64,000 nt of DNA from contig CAUYUJ010014187.1 of the NCBI GenBank assembly GCA_963575745.1, positions 267,501-331,500 on the forward strand, written 5' to 3'. Shown piece after piece: positions 1 through 9,607 of the stretch. Both the position numbers and the translations under genes were made by a program. The notes under the pieces were generated by a model. That model saw nothing but the letters and a program-made list of their open reading frames with translations, ran no database searches and was not told the origin of the DNA. Position 1 is the first letter of the stretch, and every line of letters begins with the position of its first letter. The stretch is from Prorocentrum cordatum. Lineage: Eukaryota; Sar; Dinophyceae; Prorocentrales; Prorocentraceae.

Positions 1-3000
1 CTGCGCGTCTTCTCCACCCGTCCCTTGATGACGGGGCCGCTCGTGTGCCAGCTCTGCAAGCGCGACTTTCTTACAGAGGAAGACTTTGCGCGGCGCAAGC
101 AGCAGGCCCACGCGGGCGAGGCCGAATACCGCAAACGGGTGCTGTTCCTGATGGCGGAGGCCGGCTGCAGGCCGATAACCGCCCAGGAAAAGAGGCTCAT
201 GGTGCAGAATTTTGCTCACTTCCAGCAATTCTGTCACCCGGGCAGCAAGGGCAACCGCTTCTCCGGCAACGAGGTGGCCCCCCGATGCGAGGCAGCGTGC
301 GTAATCTGCGCGCAGAAAGATTACCTTGACCACCGCCATCAACTCTGCCTCTTTGGCGCTGTGCCGGAGGAACGTGTATCCGAGCACTGCGAGGGCGCGG
401 AGACCGACCAGGACGACGTGTCCGAGGGCGAGGCGAATGCGCGACCCGCGCGCACCCTGCTGAAGCACCGCGGGGTGTACTACTTGCAGTCTCCGGAGCT
501 CGTGCACAAGCTTCTTGACGTCGACAGGTACAGGCAGCGGTGGTCTTTGATACCGTGCGAGCAGCTGCACCCATCCAGCGCGCAGCATCTGGAGCATCCA
601 GAGTGGCGGTGGCTGCTGCATTTTCGTAGAGTCCCTGTGGTTGCACCATCGGAAGCTACGGCGAGCACACGCGGTGCTTCTCAGCCTGCTGCCGACAGGT
701 CCGGCGGGGCTTCTCAGCCTGCAGACGAGAGGCCTCCGTGCGCAGGGGTCGGAGATGACAGCGCGTTGGTGTGGGCGTGCTGGGAGTGCCTCGCTGACCT
801 GTGCGCCAAGAAACCGAAGATGCCGTTAAACGCCTTCGTGAACGACAACTGGATCGGCCGGGGGCCCGAGCACGTCCGCGGCGCTTCGAAGGCTACCAAG
901 ATGCTCGCGCCCCTCGGCCGATGCTGTTGGAAGCAAGTGCGTCTCGGCAGGGGCGCTCCAGATGTCCAGCAGAAGGGCATCTCGGGCAACGCCATCCTCT
1001 TCGCCCAGCCCATAGCGGAAATCCCATCCATGGAGCTGCCCCCAGCGCCAGGCGCCCTTGTGGACTCTCTGAACATCGTCTTCTCGGGCGCCGCGCAAAA
1101 TCTCAGCAAGGCGCACTGGGCAACAGTCAAGCGCGATGAGTACATGCGCATCGTGAGGGAGCGCAAGCAGCAGTGCGCAACCTTTTCCGAGGTGTCCGTC
1201 CGGGAGGACGTCGCCTCGACACGGCTGCCCCAGGACGGCGTGCCAGACCGCATCCAGGCTTGTCTGCAACCAGTGGGCGGTGCCGACAAAGCTCCGGTAC
1301 GTCTGTTCGGGCCAGCAGCCAGGGCGCCAGAGGTGGGAAGAGACGACGTGGCGGGGGATGAGTCTGACCAGGAGAAAGAGTCAGACCATGACGATGAAGC
1401 AACAGAACAACCTGACATGGCCTACGTGCATGAAAATGTGGCAGAGTGCACAGTTGCAGTGGATCCAGTGCATGACGTCGCTCCAGTCCGCGTGATGCAA
1501 GCGTTGCAAGGCACGCTGTCGGCACTGCAGGAACAGGCAGCACGCATCGCAAAGAACGAAGCGACACCGACAGTGGCAGACAGCAGCGGTGCTCTTCAGT
1601 CTGTTGCAGACGAAGGCGGCAGGCATACTATGCACAGCATGGTTCTCGATGTGCAGACCGCTGCTCGTTCGTTTGACGATCGAGCGCAAATGGTGCTGGA
1701 GACAGCGCAAGCAGGAGCAGACGCGTGCAGGGCGGTTGGCCCGCATTCCTTGTCGGTGCCTACGCAGAAACCCTTGAGTTCTTTCGACAGCAGGTCCTGG
1801 CCGGCGTGCTTCACAGAGTTCTGGTTCGGCGACGGCGCGCCGAACCTCCAGCGGGAGCGGCCCATGTTGTTCGAACAGGTCGCACGACGCCTCATCAATC
1901 TGGAGGAGCTGGAGTACTCTCTCGTGACCGACGAGGAGCCCTACGAAGCAGCCTGCCAGAGTCGCTTCAACTCGCCGGAGATCGTCGCGGTCCTCGGTGA
2001 CGTGAAGCGCAGGCTGCAGCTCTTGAAGGGCACCCGAGCGGCGATAGGCAGGAAAGGCTTCGGCACTGACGTTCAGATCCTTTCAGTGGCGTCGGCGGAG
2101 GATTTCATGGAGGCGCTGAACATCGCCAAGCCAGCCGACTGCGTCGGCTGTGCGATTTCACGCCCGGGTATGCCCGCCAAGGTCAAGACTGCCCTCAGGA
2201 CGTTGCTACTCAGCACTTCCGATGTGCCTGGCACCGAGGGTCGGAAAACCGCACTCCGCTTCGACGGGCATGCCAACAACCTCAAGTTCGGCGCGGCCAG
2301 CTTTTTCGTCGCGCCGAACTTCGCGGACACGTGCAGCCCGTTAGTCCTCCAGCTTCACGAAGGGCCCGGAAAGCGGAGCCATTTGCACATCCGCGAGGGC
2401 GCGGTTGCCGCGGTTGCCAGGGCTGCCGGTGCTTCTCAGCCTGCTGGCCCCGACCTGCGGAGTCCAGCGCCGACCGTGCCTTCTCTGGAGCGTATGCGCC
2501 AGATTGTGGCAGCAGGCCCGCGGGCGCAGGCCAAGTTCTTTCTGCTGATGGCCGAATTCCACTACCGCTACATCATCGGCTTGGAGCGCCTGCTTGTGGG
2601 CCGCACAACGCTAGCCCGACAGGCTGTGTCACCGGAGGACGAGGTGGCAGCGTCTCTGCAGCCATGCGTGGCGCCAGGCACCACTGACGTGCAGGCGCCC
2701 TTCGAAGCACAAGGGCGGGGCTTCGCGCATGGCCACGGCAAAGGCCACGGCGTCATCGGTCCTACGATGGCGTGGCTGCGATCCGCCGTGGTCGGAGGGC
2801 TGCGCACCGCCGCTCGGAAGCTGCGAATTGCGGTTCTTTCCACCGCCATGACCGTGCAGTACGAAGCTGCCAACGAGCCCGCGCGGCAGCTGGGCCTTCC
2901 TGACGTCGCGCCTGAGCCTTTCACGGCCAGGCAGCAGCGCCAGAGCCGCATGGATGGAGGCGAAGAGGAGGACGGCACCCTGCGCGACGAGGTGCCGCTC

Positions 3001-3297
3001 GGCCCGCCGGTGGAGCAGCCGTACCTCGTGGAGGAGCGCGCTCGCGCGGCCGCCGAGAACTGGATGCCTGCAGTCGGCGCTGCAGCGTACCGGGGCCTCC
3101 CGCTCACAGGGGCCTTCCAGTCCACGTTTCCGGCCTACCGCCAGCGAGCCAGTTTCGGGCAACTTGATGGAGCTAGCTCCTCAGCCTGTCATGCCAAGCA
3201 GTCATGTCAGCCTCTTCGAGACCAACGAGGATGGAGCGATTGTGGGAGTCCTCAACCCAGATGGCTCGCCAGCCTCAGTCGACGAGATCAACGCTGA
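1..3297 (+). CDS. Helitron-like Rep/helicase protein, N-terminal segment (5' partial)
   Basis: The frame is open from base 1, so the true start is probably upstream of the window; the first ATG is at 28. Early residues carry Cys/His pairs (CQLC, then RCEAACVICAQKD) like the zinc region of Helitron-like proteins. Residues about 245-400 resemble DUF6570 (WACWECL, MPLNAFVNDNWIG, GNAILFAQP). Residues about 590-790 resemble Helitron_like_N (SWPACFTEFWFGDGAPNL, then AASFFVAPNFADTCSPLVLQL). GRGFAHGHGKGH near residue 899 matches the place and form of the Rep HUH motif, which in this superfamily nicks DNA for rolling-circle transposition. Copies of a 17-nt repeat are embedded in frame at 673-689, 706-722 and 2428-2444 and encode GASQPA. 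After about 3165 this frame degrades and the coding signal moves to the next frame. Family assignment is by motif recall, not by a search. Confidence 0.72.
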   Translation: MRVFSTRPLMTGPLVCQLCKRDFLTEEDFARRKQQAHAGEAEYRKRVLFLMAEAGCRPITAQEKRLMVQNFAHFQQFCHPGSKGNRFSGNEVAPRCEAACVICAQKDYLDHRHQLCLFGAVPEERVSEHCEGAETDQDDVSEGEANARPARTLLKHRGVYYLQSPELVHKLLDVDRYRQRWSLIPCEQLHPSSAQHLEHPEWRWLLHFRRVPVVAPSEATASTRGASQPAADRSGGASQPADERPPCAGVGDDSALVWACWECLADLCAKKPKMPLNAFVNDNWIGRGPEHVRGASKATKMLAPLGRCCWKQVRLGRGAPDVQQKGISGNAILFAQPIAEIPSMELPPAPGALVDSLNIVFSGAAQNLSKAHWATVKRDEYMRIVRERKQQCATFSEVSVREDVASTRLPQDGVPDRIQACLQPVGGADKAPVRLFGPAARAPEVGRDDVAGDESDQEKESDHDDEATEQPDMAYVHENVAECTVAVDPVHDVAPVRVMQALQGTLSALQEQAARIAKNEATPTVADSSGALQSVADEGGRHTMHSMVLDVQTAARSFDDRAQMVLETAQAGADACRAVGPHSLSVPTQKPLSSFDSRSWPACFTEFWFGDGAPNLQRERPMLFEQVARRLINLEELEYSLVTDEEPYEAACQSRFNSPEIVAVLGDVKRRLQLLKGTRAAIGRKGFGTDVQILSVASAEDFMEALNIAKPADCVGCAISRPGMPAKVKTALRTLLLSTSDVPGTEGRKTALRFDGHANNLKFGAASFFVAPNFADTCSPLVLQLHEGPGKRSHLHIREGAVAAVARAAGASQPAGPDLRSPAPTVPSLERMRQIVAAGPRAQAKFFLLMAEFHYRYIIGLERLLVGRTTLARQAVSPEDEVAASLQPCVAPGTTDVQAPFEAQGRGFAHGHGKGHGVIGPTMAWLRSAVVGGLRTAARKLRIAVLSTAMTVQYEAANEPARQLGLPDVAPEPFTARQQRQSRMDGGEEEDGTLRDEVPLGPPVEQPYLVEERARAAAENWMPAVGAAAYRGLPLTGAFQSTFPAYRQRASFGQLDGASSSACHAKQSCQPLRDQRGWSDCGSPQPRWLASLSRRDQR

Positions 3298-4330
3298 TGC
3301 GGACGCGTGGGCCGCGGCATTCAACCATGACTTCTTTTGCAAAATCTGCTCCAATCACGAGCAAGACTGCACCGAGACTTGCGTCAAGTACGTCAAGAAG
3401 AAGCTCGATGCCAAAGAGAGTCTGCGCTCGAACAGGACCCCCTCGTGCCGCTTCTGTTTCTTTCGCATCCAGCAGGTATGTCTCGCAGGCCGCACCATGC
3501 GAGTACGTCGGCGCGGCAAGCCTTTGGTCCGGACTCCCTTCATCGACTTTTCTGATGACCGAAACCAACGGTGCCGCTGCCAGGTAAAACGCGATCAGCC
3601 GGTCAGGAGCTCCAGCAACGACGTCTGTCAGGTGACGAACCGTTGCAACGTGGATTTCCAATTTTTGATGTGCGCGCCTGACGAATCCGCCGATGCAGCA
3701 GAAATGCTTGAGCCTGGTGGTGCTGCTCAGCCTGCGCAGGACGAGCCGCCTGCGCCTGCCCCTGCCCAGCTGGTCAAGCGCAGAAGGCTCACCAAGAAGA
3801 CGACCATCAAGAAAATCTTTGGCTCGACTATCGCTGTGCGCCGACCACAACACCTCAAGTGGCTCTACGGTTGTGGCTCCTTGCAGCCACAGGATGCGGC
3901 GGTCGTGGAGAGCTTCCAGGTGGCTTTCCAGAAGGCTTTCTCCATGGACTTCATTACGAAATACCAAGGCAAGATGATGGAGTCCATGACGCCACTGTTC
4001 CAATCCATGCTCGGTGGCATGCAGCGTCTAGAACAGCAGGAAAAGGAAGAGCAGGAGCAGGAGACTCGTGAGGTGCTGCGTGAGGGCGGCGCTGATGGAG
4101 AGGGCCAGACGCTGGCCAAGCGACCCCGCACGAACGAGGATCTCGCTCGCCGCGCTCGGCGAGTCTGTATCCGGCTAGCGTCGATGGCGAACCGCTGCTT
4201 CTGGCTCTCCACGACGGAAGTGGCGTTGCACATCCTCACGGGGGGCGACTGCCTCCAATCGCGCACCATCATGTGCGGCTCTTCACGAGACAGCTGCAGT
4301 GGGCCTGCCAACAGTGCAAGCGCTTGCTGA
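3170..4330 (+). CDS. Helitron-like Rep/helicase protein, second segment (Rep C-terminal part)
   Basis: An open frame extends back to 2954, but sense sequence starts near the ATG at 3170. CKIC and CTETC, then SCRFCFFR, GKPLV, DRNQRCRCQVKR and NRCNVDFQFLMC follow the order of the Helitron Rep region (compare CRFGFPR and NMDIQF motifs). FITKYQGK near 3955 occupies the place of the catalytic-tyrosine helix, and WLSTTEVALHILTGG matches the EAAYHLLG motif that precedes the helicase in Helitrons. The linker at about 3700-3780 is rich in Ala and Pro and contains another variant of the 17-nt repeat (3719-3735). The useful frame ends at the six-G run at 4240-4245; downstream sense continues in frame 1. 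It is best read as one gene with the neighbouring segments. Confidence 0.68.
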   Translation, partial: ELAPQPVMPSSHVSLFETNEDGAIVGVLNPDGSPASVDEINADADAWAAAFNHDFFCKICSNHEQDCTETCVKYVKKKLDAKESLRSNRTPSCRFCFFRIQQVCLAGRTMRVRRRGKPLVRTPFIDFSDDRNQRCRCQVKRDQPVRSSSNDVCQVTNRCNVDFQFLMCAPDESADAAEMLEPGGAAQPAQDEPPAPAPAQLVKRRRLTKKTTIKKIFGSTIAVRRPQHLKWLYGCGSLQPQDAAVVESFQVAFQKAFSMDFITKYQGKMMESMTPLFQSMLGGMQRLEQQEKEEQEQETREVLREGGADGEGQTLAKRPRTNEDLARRARRVCIRLASMANRCFWLSTTEVALHILTGGDCLQSRTIMCGSSRDSCSGPANSASAC

Positions 4331-5916
4331 ACCATGAAGGCGTGGGAGAGCTGCAGCATAATGACCAACTGCCAATACAAGCTGTCCGCATCCAGATCCC
4401 TACCGCCGCCGATGAGGAGGAGCACGCAGCAGGTGAGCCCAGTGGTGCTTCTGAGCCTCCTGGAGAGCTGTCCGCTGATGCTGACCAGACTGGCGTTGCG
4501 GACTGCGAGGACATGCAAGTCTGCACCTCAAGCACGAACACGGCCGACGACTACGCTCACAGGGGCCCTCGCCTGCTGACAGTGCCGTACTACATCTACT
4601 GGATGTGCGTCCAGCGAGTCCCGAAGCCGAGCCGCCTGAAAGCTGCTGGACCGAGATTCTTTCTCTTCGAGAACCACTATGTTATGGCTCCGCGGTGCGT
4701 GCAGGAGGTCCAGTTGACGCGGATGCACATCCCCACCATCGACGGCTTCCAGTGCCCGACCTGGGCACAGGACCCGGAGCAAAACTCGCTCTTCAAGGCC
4801 CTCCTCTTCGCGCCTTGGGCGTGCGAGGGGCCCCTCTCTTGTGGCAGCGTTAACCAGTACAGCCATATGTTGAGGAACTGCGCCTGCCCTGCCGTTCGCC
4901 CACACTCGTTCGAGCGTGCGTGGCGGCTTCGATGCGCGGAGATCCACGTACTGGCGGCGCGCGCGGACTCCAGGTGCCGCCTGGCTCGCAAGAGGCTCGT
5001 GCTCGCGGACACGACCCTCTTCTCCGAGCTGAAAGAGCCCCGGGCGAACCTCGACGAGGGCGACCTGGTGCTCCTCAGCCTAACGCACTTCGCAAAGTTT
5101 CAGCTAGCGCGGCGCATGCCAGTGGAGGCCGCACGGCGCATCCTCGCCTTCAGTGACCACCACTGCCGGTGGCACGAGGAACAGTGCACCCTGGCGGAGT
5201 TCTGCGCGTGCGTGGCGCGAGACGTGCTGGCGCACGTTGACCTCGCGGCGGAGGCGCGGGCTAAGCCTCGGCCAGCAGCGTCTGCACACCTCGAAGCGGA
5301 TGAAGACTCCGCGAGCGACGCCGAAGAGCTCAAGAAGCGGGTCCGGCTGGAGCTGGTTGACGTGGGCGGAGGCGGCGGCAGCGACGTGGAGGAGGCAGCG
5401 GACGACGCCGCGATTACCGAGATCTCCTTGTTTCCGCTACGGGACCACGTCAGAGCAACCGAGCTGGCCCTGCAGCAAGACCATCTGCAGCGCTTGGACC
5501 AGAAAAGCCGCCTCAGCTATGCCGATAAACAGTTGAGGAACCTCAACCGAGCGTGCGGAGGCATGCTGCAGGCGAGCTTTGGACAGCCAGCCAGCAGCGG
5601 CGCGCGAGAGCATCTGGGCACGCGGCTGGACGAGAGCTTTTCTGACATGCTGTCCCTTCAGCGGCAAACCATTGAGCTCCAGAAGAAGCAAGCGAGCCCG
5701 GATCCAGAGACCTTGCCTGATGCTGCTGACGACTGGCTACCCAGCGGTGCTCCGCAGCCTGCTGTTGACGACGCGCAGCCGGAGCTCGTGCCGCAGCTCT
5801 TGGCCATGCAGGGCCCGGCGGCTGTTGCGTGGAAGCTTGTCACTGATGCCGAATGCACGGAAGAGCAGATTGACGCGGTATCTTTTTTTCACCCTGTCCT
5901 TGCAGAAACGTTTTGA
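4241..5916 (+). CDS. Helitron-like Rep/helicase protein, third segment (Rep-helicase linker)
   Basis: The continuation in frame 1 reads through GRLPPIAHHVRLFTRQLQW immediately after the six-G run, with no need for the first in-frame start codon at 4273. It contains a cysteine pair (WACQQCKRLL), a long charged region, and the pre-helicase stretch ending TEEQIDAV near 5880, which matches the Q-motif entry of PIF1-type helicases. Two more variants of the 17-nt repeat lie in frame at about 4444 and 5746-5762. Coding sense leaves this frame at a T7 run (5883-5889). That stretch, 5878-5905, begins GTATCT, is pyrimidine-rich and ends TTGCAG; it is 28 nt, and its removal joins the two frames exactly. 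Confidence 0.66.
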
Positions 5917-7615
5917 CGCCAGGCCAGACAAGACAACGCATCTGCTCCCCGTGGTGTCCGCGACGGGCAACCACAGAGCGATCTGGCTCGGGGGAGGCGG
6001 CGTCGGCAAGACACGCACCCTCTCTAAAGTGGTGGAGCCGATGGCCATCACGTACTTCGGCGAGCCGGGGTACCTAGGCAAAGCACAGTCCAATCACGCC
6101 GCGCACAATCTCGGCCCGCGCGGGAGGACGATGCATTCCTCCAACGGTCTGCTCATGTCGGATTCCATGCAGACCGCTAGGCTGCGCTTGACACCGCAGG
6201 CGCAGAAGAAGCTGGACCGCCTCACCGGCACACTCGGCGTCGACGTGATCGATGAGCTGGGTGCTGTGCCGGGGCCCTTGCTGCATGCGGATGCACTTCG
6301 CACGACCTACAGCAGGGCGTTGCGCTACAACCTCGACCCCACGAAGTACATGCGCCCACAGGAGACGTGGGGGCGCATGGCGGTGAAGATCCTCTGCGGG
6401 GACTTCTACCAGTTGCCGCCAGTCCCCGCCAGCGCCTCCCTGCTGGCGCCTCACACTAACCAGTCCTACGAGCACCAACAGGGTAGGAAGTTGCTCGCCG
6501 ACTTCGAGTACGTCATCGACTTTGTGCAGATGCAGCGCTTTACAGACCCGTTGCAGCTCGAGGTCCTCCACGCCATGAGGACTCCAGGCGGCGAAAAGAT
6601 CTCTGACGAGAGCTGGCAGGCGATCGTCAAAACAGAAGTCGTTGTCCCCAGCAGTGCTGCTCAGCCTGCTGCCACCAGTAGCAAGGCTGCTGAGCAACTT
6701 CGCTGGGACGACCGCTTGCGTGCAGCACGAGGCTGGTACGAGTCGGCATATGAGTGGCGCATCGTCTCTTACGCCATGCATGCGCAGGCCAAGCTTGATG
6801 CGCACGATGCTGGCCAGCTGCTCTTCTACGTGCCGGCAATCGACAGACCAGCTGCGCGCCTCACGAAGCCTGACTTCGACGAGATGCGCGCGGAGCCCAA
6901 CATCGGCGCTACCGCAAAAATGTCAGGGCTGCTGCCGCTCTCTGTCGGCATGGAGGTCATCCTGACGGAGTCTGTTTTGCCACCTAAGTATGTTCGTGGC
7001 GCGCCGGGCAAGGTGGTAGGCATAGAGCTGCACGCTCTGGAGCCTCCGGTGGAGGGCCGTCCGTCCATTGTCTCGGATGGTATTGTGCTACTCCGCTACA
7101 TGCCAAAGGCCATCTATGTCAAGATCGACAACTGCGATGAAGTCTTCTTGAAGGCCGCGCCAGTGACAGCTGGCAGTGCTTCTCAGCCTGCCGGCCCCGA
7201 CCTGCGCGGAGTGCTCGCGATCACTCCGCTGGCTCGCCCCTGGAAGGTCAAAGCGGCGACAGGTGGTCCGGCCATCGCGGTTTCGAGGACGCAGTTGCCC
7301 GTGCTGCCCAAGAAGCAGGGCACTCTGCATGGCGTGCAGGGCAAGACGGCGGACCCAGGCTTCATAGTGCACTGGACTTTTCCGCCAGGACTCAAGAAGG
7401 AGTCCATTTGGCTGGCCTACTACGTCAGCCTGTCGCGGCCCATGAGCTTCCGCCAGCTCTTGAGCCGCGGCTTGCCTGACCGGAGCATCATCGAATCCGG
7501 CCCCCCCGAACAGATCGCCAAGGCCTTCGCCGAGCTCTTCACGGACAAGATTGCCGCGACGAAGATCGCCTGCGCGAAGGCTCGAGAAGAGCCAGGCTGG
7601 CCTGCGCGAGCTTGA
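5906..7615 (+). CDS. Helitron-like Rep/helicase protein, PIF1-type helicase domain
   Basis: This is an SF1B helicase domain that would unwind DNA during Helitron-type transposition. Walker A is GGGGVGKT at 5990-6013. Walker B is VIDELGAV, with Asp and Glu codons at 6251-6256. Motif III is CGDFYQLPPV at about 6394-6423, and QMQRFTDP follows near 6525. C-terminal motifs are LSVGMEVILTE (about 6940), HGVQGKT (about 7328-7348) and YYVSLSRPMSFRQLLSRG (from about 7421). The helicase core is uninterrupted to the TGA at 7613-7615, so this segment could still encode an active domain. Variants of the 17-nt repeat sit in frame at 6653-6669 (SAAQPA) and 7175-7191 (SASQPA). A cellular PIF1 is less likely because of the Rep/DUF6570-like sequence upstream. 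Confidence 0.8.
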   Translation, partial: KRFDARPDKTTHLLPVVSATGNHRAIWLGGGGVGKTRTLSKVVEPMAITYFGEPGYLGKAQSNHAAHNLGPRGRTMHSSNGLLMSDSMQTARLRLTPQAQKKLDRLTGTLGVDVIDELGAVPGPLLHADALRTTYSRALRYNLDPTKYMRPQETWGRMAVKILCGDFYQLPPVPASASLLAPHTNQSYEHQQGRKLLADFEYVIDFVQMQRFTDPLQLEVLHAMRTPGGEKISDESWQAIVKTEVVVPSSAAQPAATSSKAAEQLRWDDRLRAARGWYESAYEWRIVSYAMHAQAKLDAHDAGQLLFYVPAIDRPAARLTKPDFDEMRAEPNIGATAKMSGLLPLSVGMEVILTESVLPPKYVRGAPGKVVGIELHALEPPVEGRPSIVSDGIVLLRYMPKAIYVKIDNCDEVFLKAAPVTAGSASQPAGPDLRGVLAITPLARPWKVKAATGGPAIAVSRTQLPVLPKKQGTLHGVQGKTADPGFIVHWTFPPGLKKESIWLAYYVSLSRPMSFRQLLSRGLPDRSIIESGPPEQIAKAFAELFTDKIAATKIACAKAREEPGWPARA

Positions 7616-7666
7616 GGAACCGTGAGACACAGAGTGTCTTGGTGCCGCTGCTCAGTCCGCTCGCTT

Positions 7667-8222
7667 GGTGCTTCTCAGCCTGTACTCGCGTGTTGCTTCT
7701 CAGCCTGCGCTGTTATGTATCCGTGCATCGTGGTATTCAAGGCACCGCCGTTTGCATCCTACATGCAGTGCTGCTGCTCAACCGAGCGTTGCAAACACAT
7801 CTCTTGAGACTCCATCCGTTCATGCCAGTGTCTCGTTTGGGCTCACAATCATTCGTGGCAGTGTCTCCCTTGGTCTTCGATATACCCGCGGTGCTTCTCA
7901 GCCTGCGGTGTTGGAATACTAATTCCAACAATAATGAGCTGCCCGGCCGCGTTGGTTCTCTGCCTGCGAGTGTCTGTGGTGCTTCTCAGCCTGCAGGTTT
8001 TGCTGGCTTTCCGCTTCTGGCAGCCGCCAGATTGGCGCGATCTCCTGGGAGACGAGCAGGAGAGGTGATGGATCCAAGCCTGTATGCCCGCGGTGCTTCT
8101 CAGCCTGCGGTATTGGAATATTAATTTCAACAGTGATGAGCTGCGCAGCCGCGTTGGTTCTCTGCCTGCGAGTGTCTGCGGTGCTTCTCAGCCTGCAGGT
8201 TTTGCTGGCTTTCCGCTTCGCA
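7667..8222 (+). repeat. Cluster of 17-nt GGTGCTTCTCAGCCTGC repeats with a 202-bp spaced duplication
   Basis: The non-coding sequence after the helicase stop carries the 17-nt motif at 7667-7683, 7692-7708, 7890-7906, 7978-7994, 8092-8108 and 8180-8196. A block of about 137 bp at 7885-8022 recurs at 8087-8222. It includes an inverted repeat TTGGAATACTAATTCCAA at 7911-7928, whose second copy (8113-8130) carries two changes. Short open frames here are artefacts of the repeat. Confidence 0.8.
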
Positions 8223-8284
8223 CGCTGCACTGTCCCGTGCTCCTCGTCCGTGCCTGAAAAACACTTCGAAGGAGCGCAGTCATC

Positions 8285-8575
8285 AAACGCTTCAGCAACG
8301 CAAAATCTCAGATCCTCGGCTCGAGAACCTTCGACTCTCGATCGCGGAGGCGATCGACGATGAAGCGTTGGTGTCAAGATCTTCATCTTCGTCTTCTTGA
8401 TCCTCGAAAGATTCCCCAATCGAGGCTTCCAGATTCTCGAGCCGTCGTGGATCCGAGATCACAAGTTCACGGATACCTGGCTCGAGAACCTTGAATTCTG
8501 GATCGGGGGATCAGTCGAGGATCGAGCTGGTGTCCCAAGATCTTCATCCTCGGGAGCTTGATCCTCGATGCGTCT
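8285..8575. repeat. Diverged direct duplication of about 100 bp
   Basis: Sequence from CTCGAGAACCTTCGA (about 8320) through AAGATCTTCATC and TTGATCCTCG recurs from CTCGAGAACCTTGAA (about 8481) through the same closing motifs at about 8575. No gene is seen. Confidence 0.6.
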
Positions 8576-8654
8576 GTGGTCGGTGTACATAACACTCTGC
8601 GCGGGGCTAAGCTGAGTTATCATCTTAGGACGGACAGACTTATAACATCTGAGA

Positions 8655-9165
8655 TTCAATAGCAGGTTTCTCTTTCAAAGATAAATCAGTTGATCGCAGT
8701 GTCCCCTTTCTCCTGTTCGCCCCACATCCGTTGATAGCTGTGCTTCAATCAGATCTCCATGCATTGATGCATGAGCTCATGTCAACATACATTTATATAA
8801 ATCAGTCAATCATTTGAAGTAAATCCATACATATCTCGTTTGGACCTAGATCTAGTAAAGCAGAGTCACATATGAAAAAGCAGTTTTCAAACATGCGATC
8901 TCGTCTGGACATACTTTTCGCGAACGCACAGAGTACTTCAGACTATGCTTCCAGCTCTGCTTACGTGCACACCTTGATCGAGCATTGAGCTCTCCCTAAA
9001 AGTGTCTCGTAAGTGGTTTCTCTCGCAGAGATAATTCAGTTGATATCAGTGTCCCCTTTCGCTCACATCCATTGCTAGCTGTGTTTCGATTAAACCTCCA
9101 TGCATTTATGTTTGGATAAAGCTCATTTCAACATACATTTATGTAATTAGTCAGTCATTCAACTG
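8655..9165. repeat. AT-richer direct repeat, two copies of about 155 bp, about 350 bp apart
   Basis: A copy at about 8660-8815 (AGTGTCCCCTTTC, CTCCATGCATT, TCAACATACATTTAT, CAGTCA) recurs at about 9008-9160 with the same ordered motifs. The region is clearly less GC-rich than its neighbours. No coding signal is seen from 8230 to 9400. Confidence 0.7.
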
Positions 9166-9409
9166 TGGCAGGCTTGGCATCTCCTCTTCGCCACAAGGTG
9201 TGCGCTGTGGACGCACGGCCTTTGAAATGCAAGCTCCCAAGCGTCTCGTTTGAAACTTCATCCGTTTTTAGCAGGGCCTCGTGTAGACTCACATCCGTTG
9301 ATTGCAGGGTCAGATTTAGAATTCTACAATTGGATTCTCATATGACTCTTAAGGAGGCTGCTCGTATATATATGCTTCTACACATCGCTGTTAGGTTGCT
9401 TTGCTGTGA

Positions 9410-9558
9410 TATTTTGGAGATGATGATGAGTTTCTTGACTTAACTCGAGCTGCAGATGAGCTACAGAGCTAATTGGCACAGCAATCGAAATGCCATCATC
9501 AGGCGCGCTAGTCATCAGTATCTAGATGCCTGAACTCGGTCTGCTACCAGAGCTGAGT

Positions 9559-9607
<49 letters not shown>

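Noticed and set aside
7911-7928. TTGGAATACTAATTCCAA as the 3' hairpin of a Helitron end
   Set aside because: The hairpin is short, no CTRR follows at the right distance, and the second copy at 8,113-8,130 is not a perfect palindrome. Ends cannot be set from one copy.
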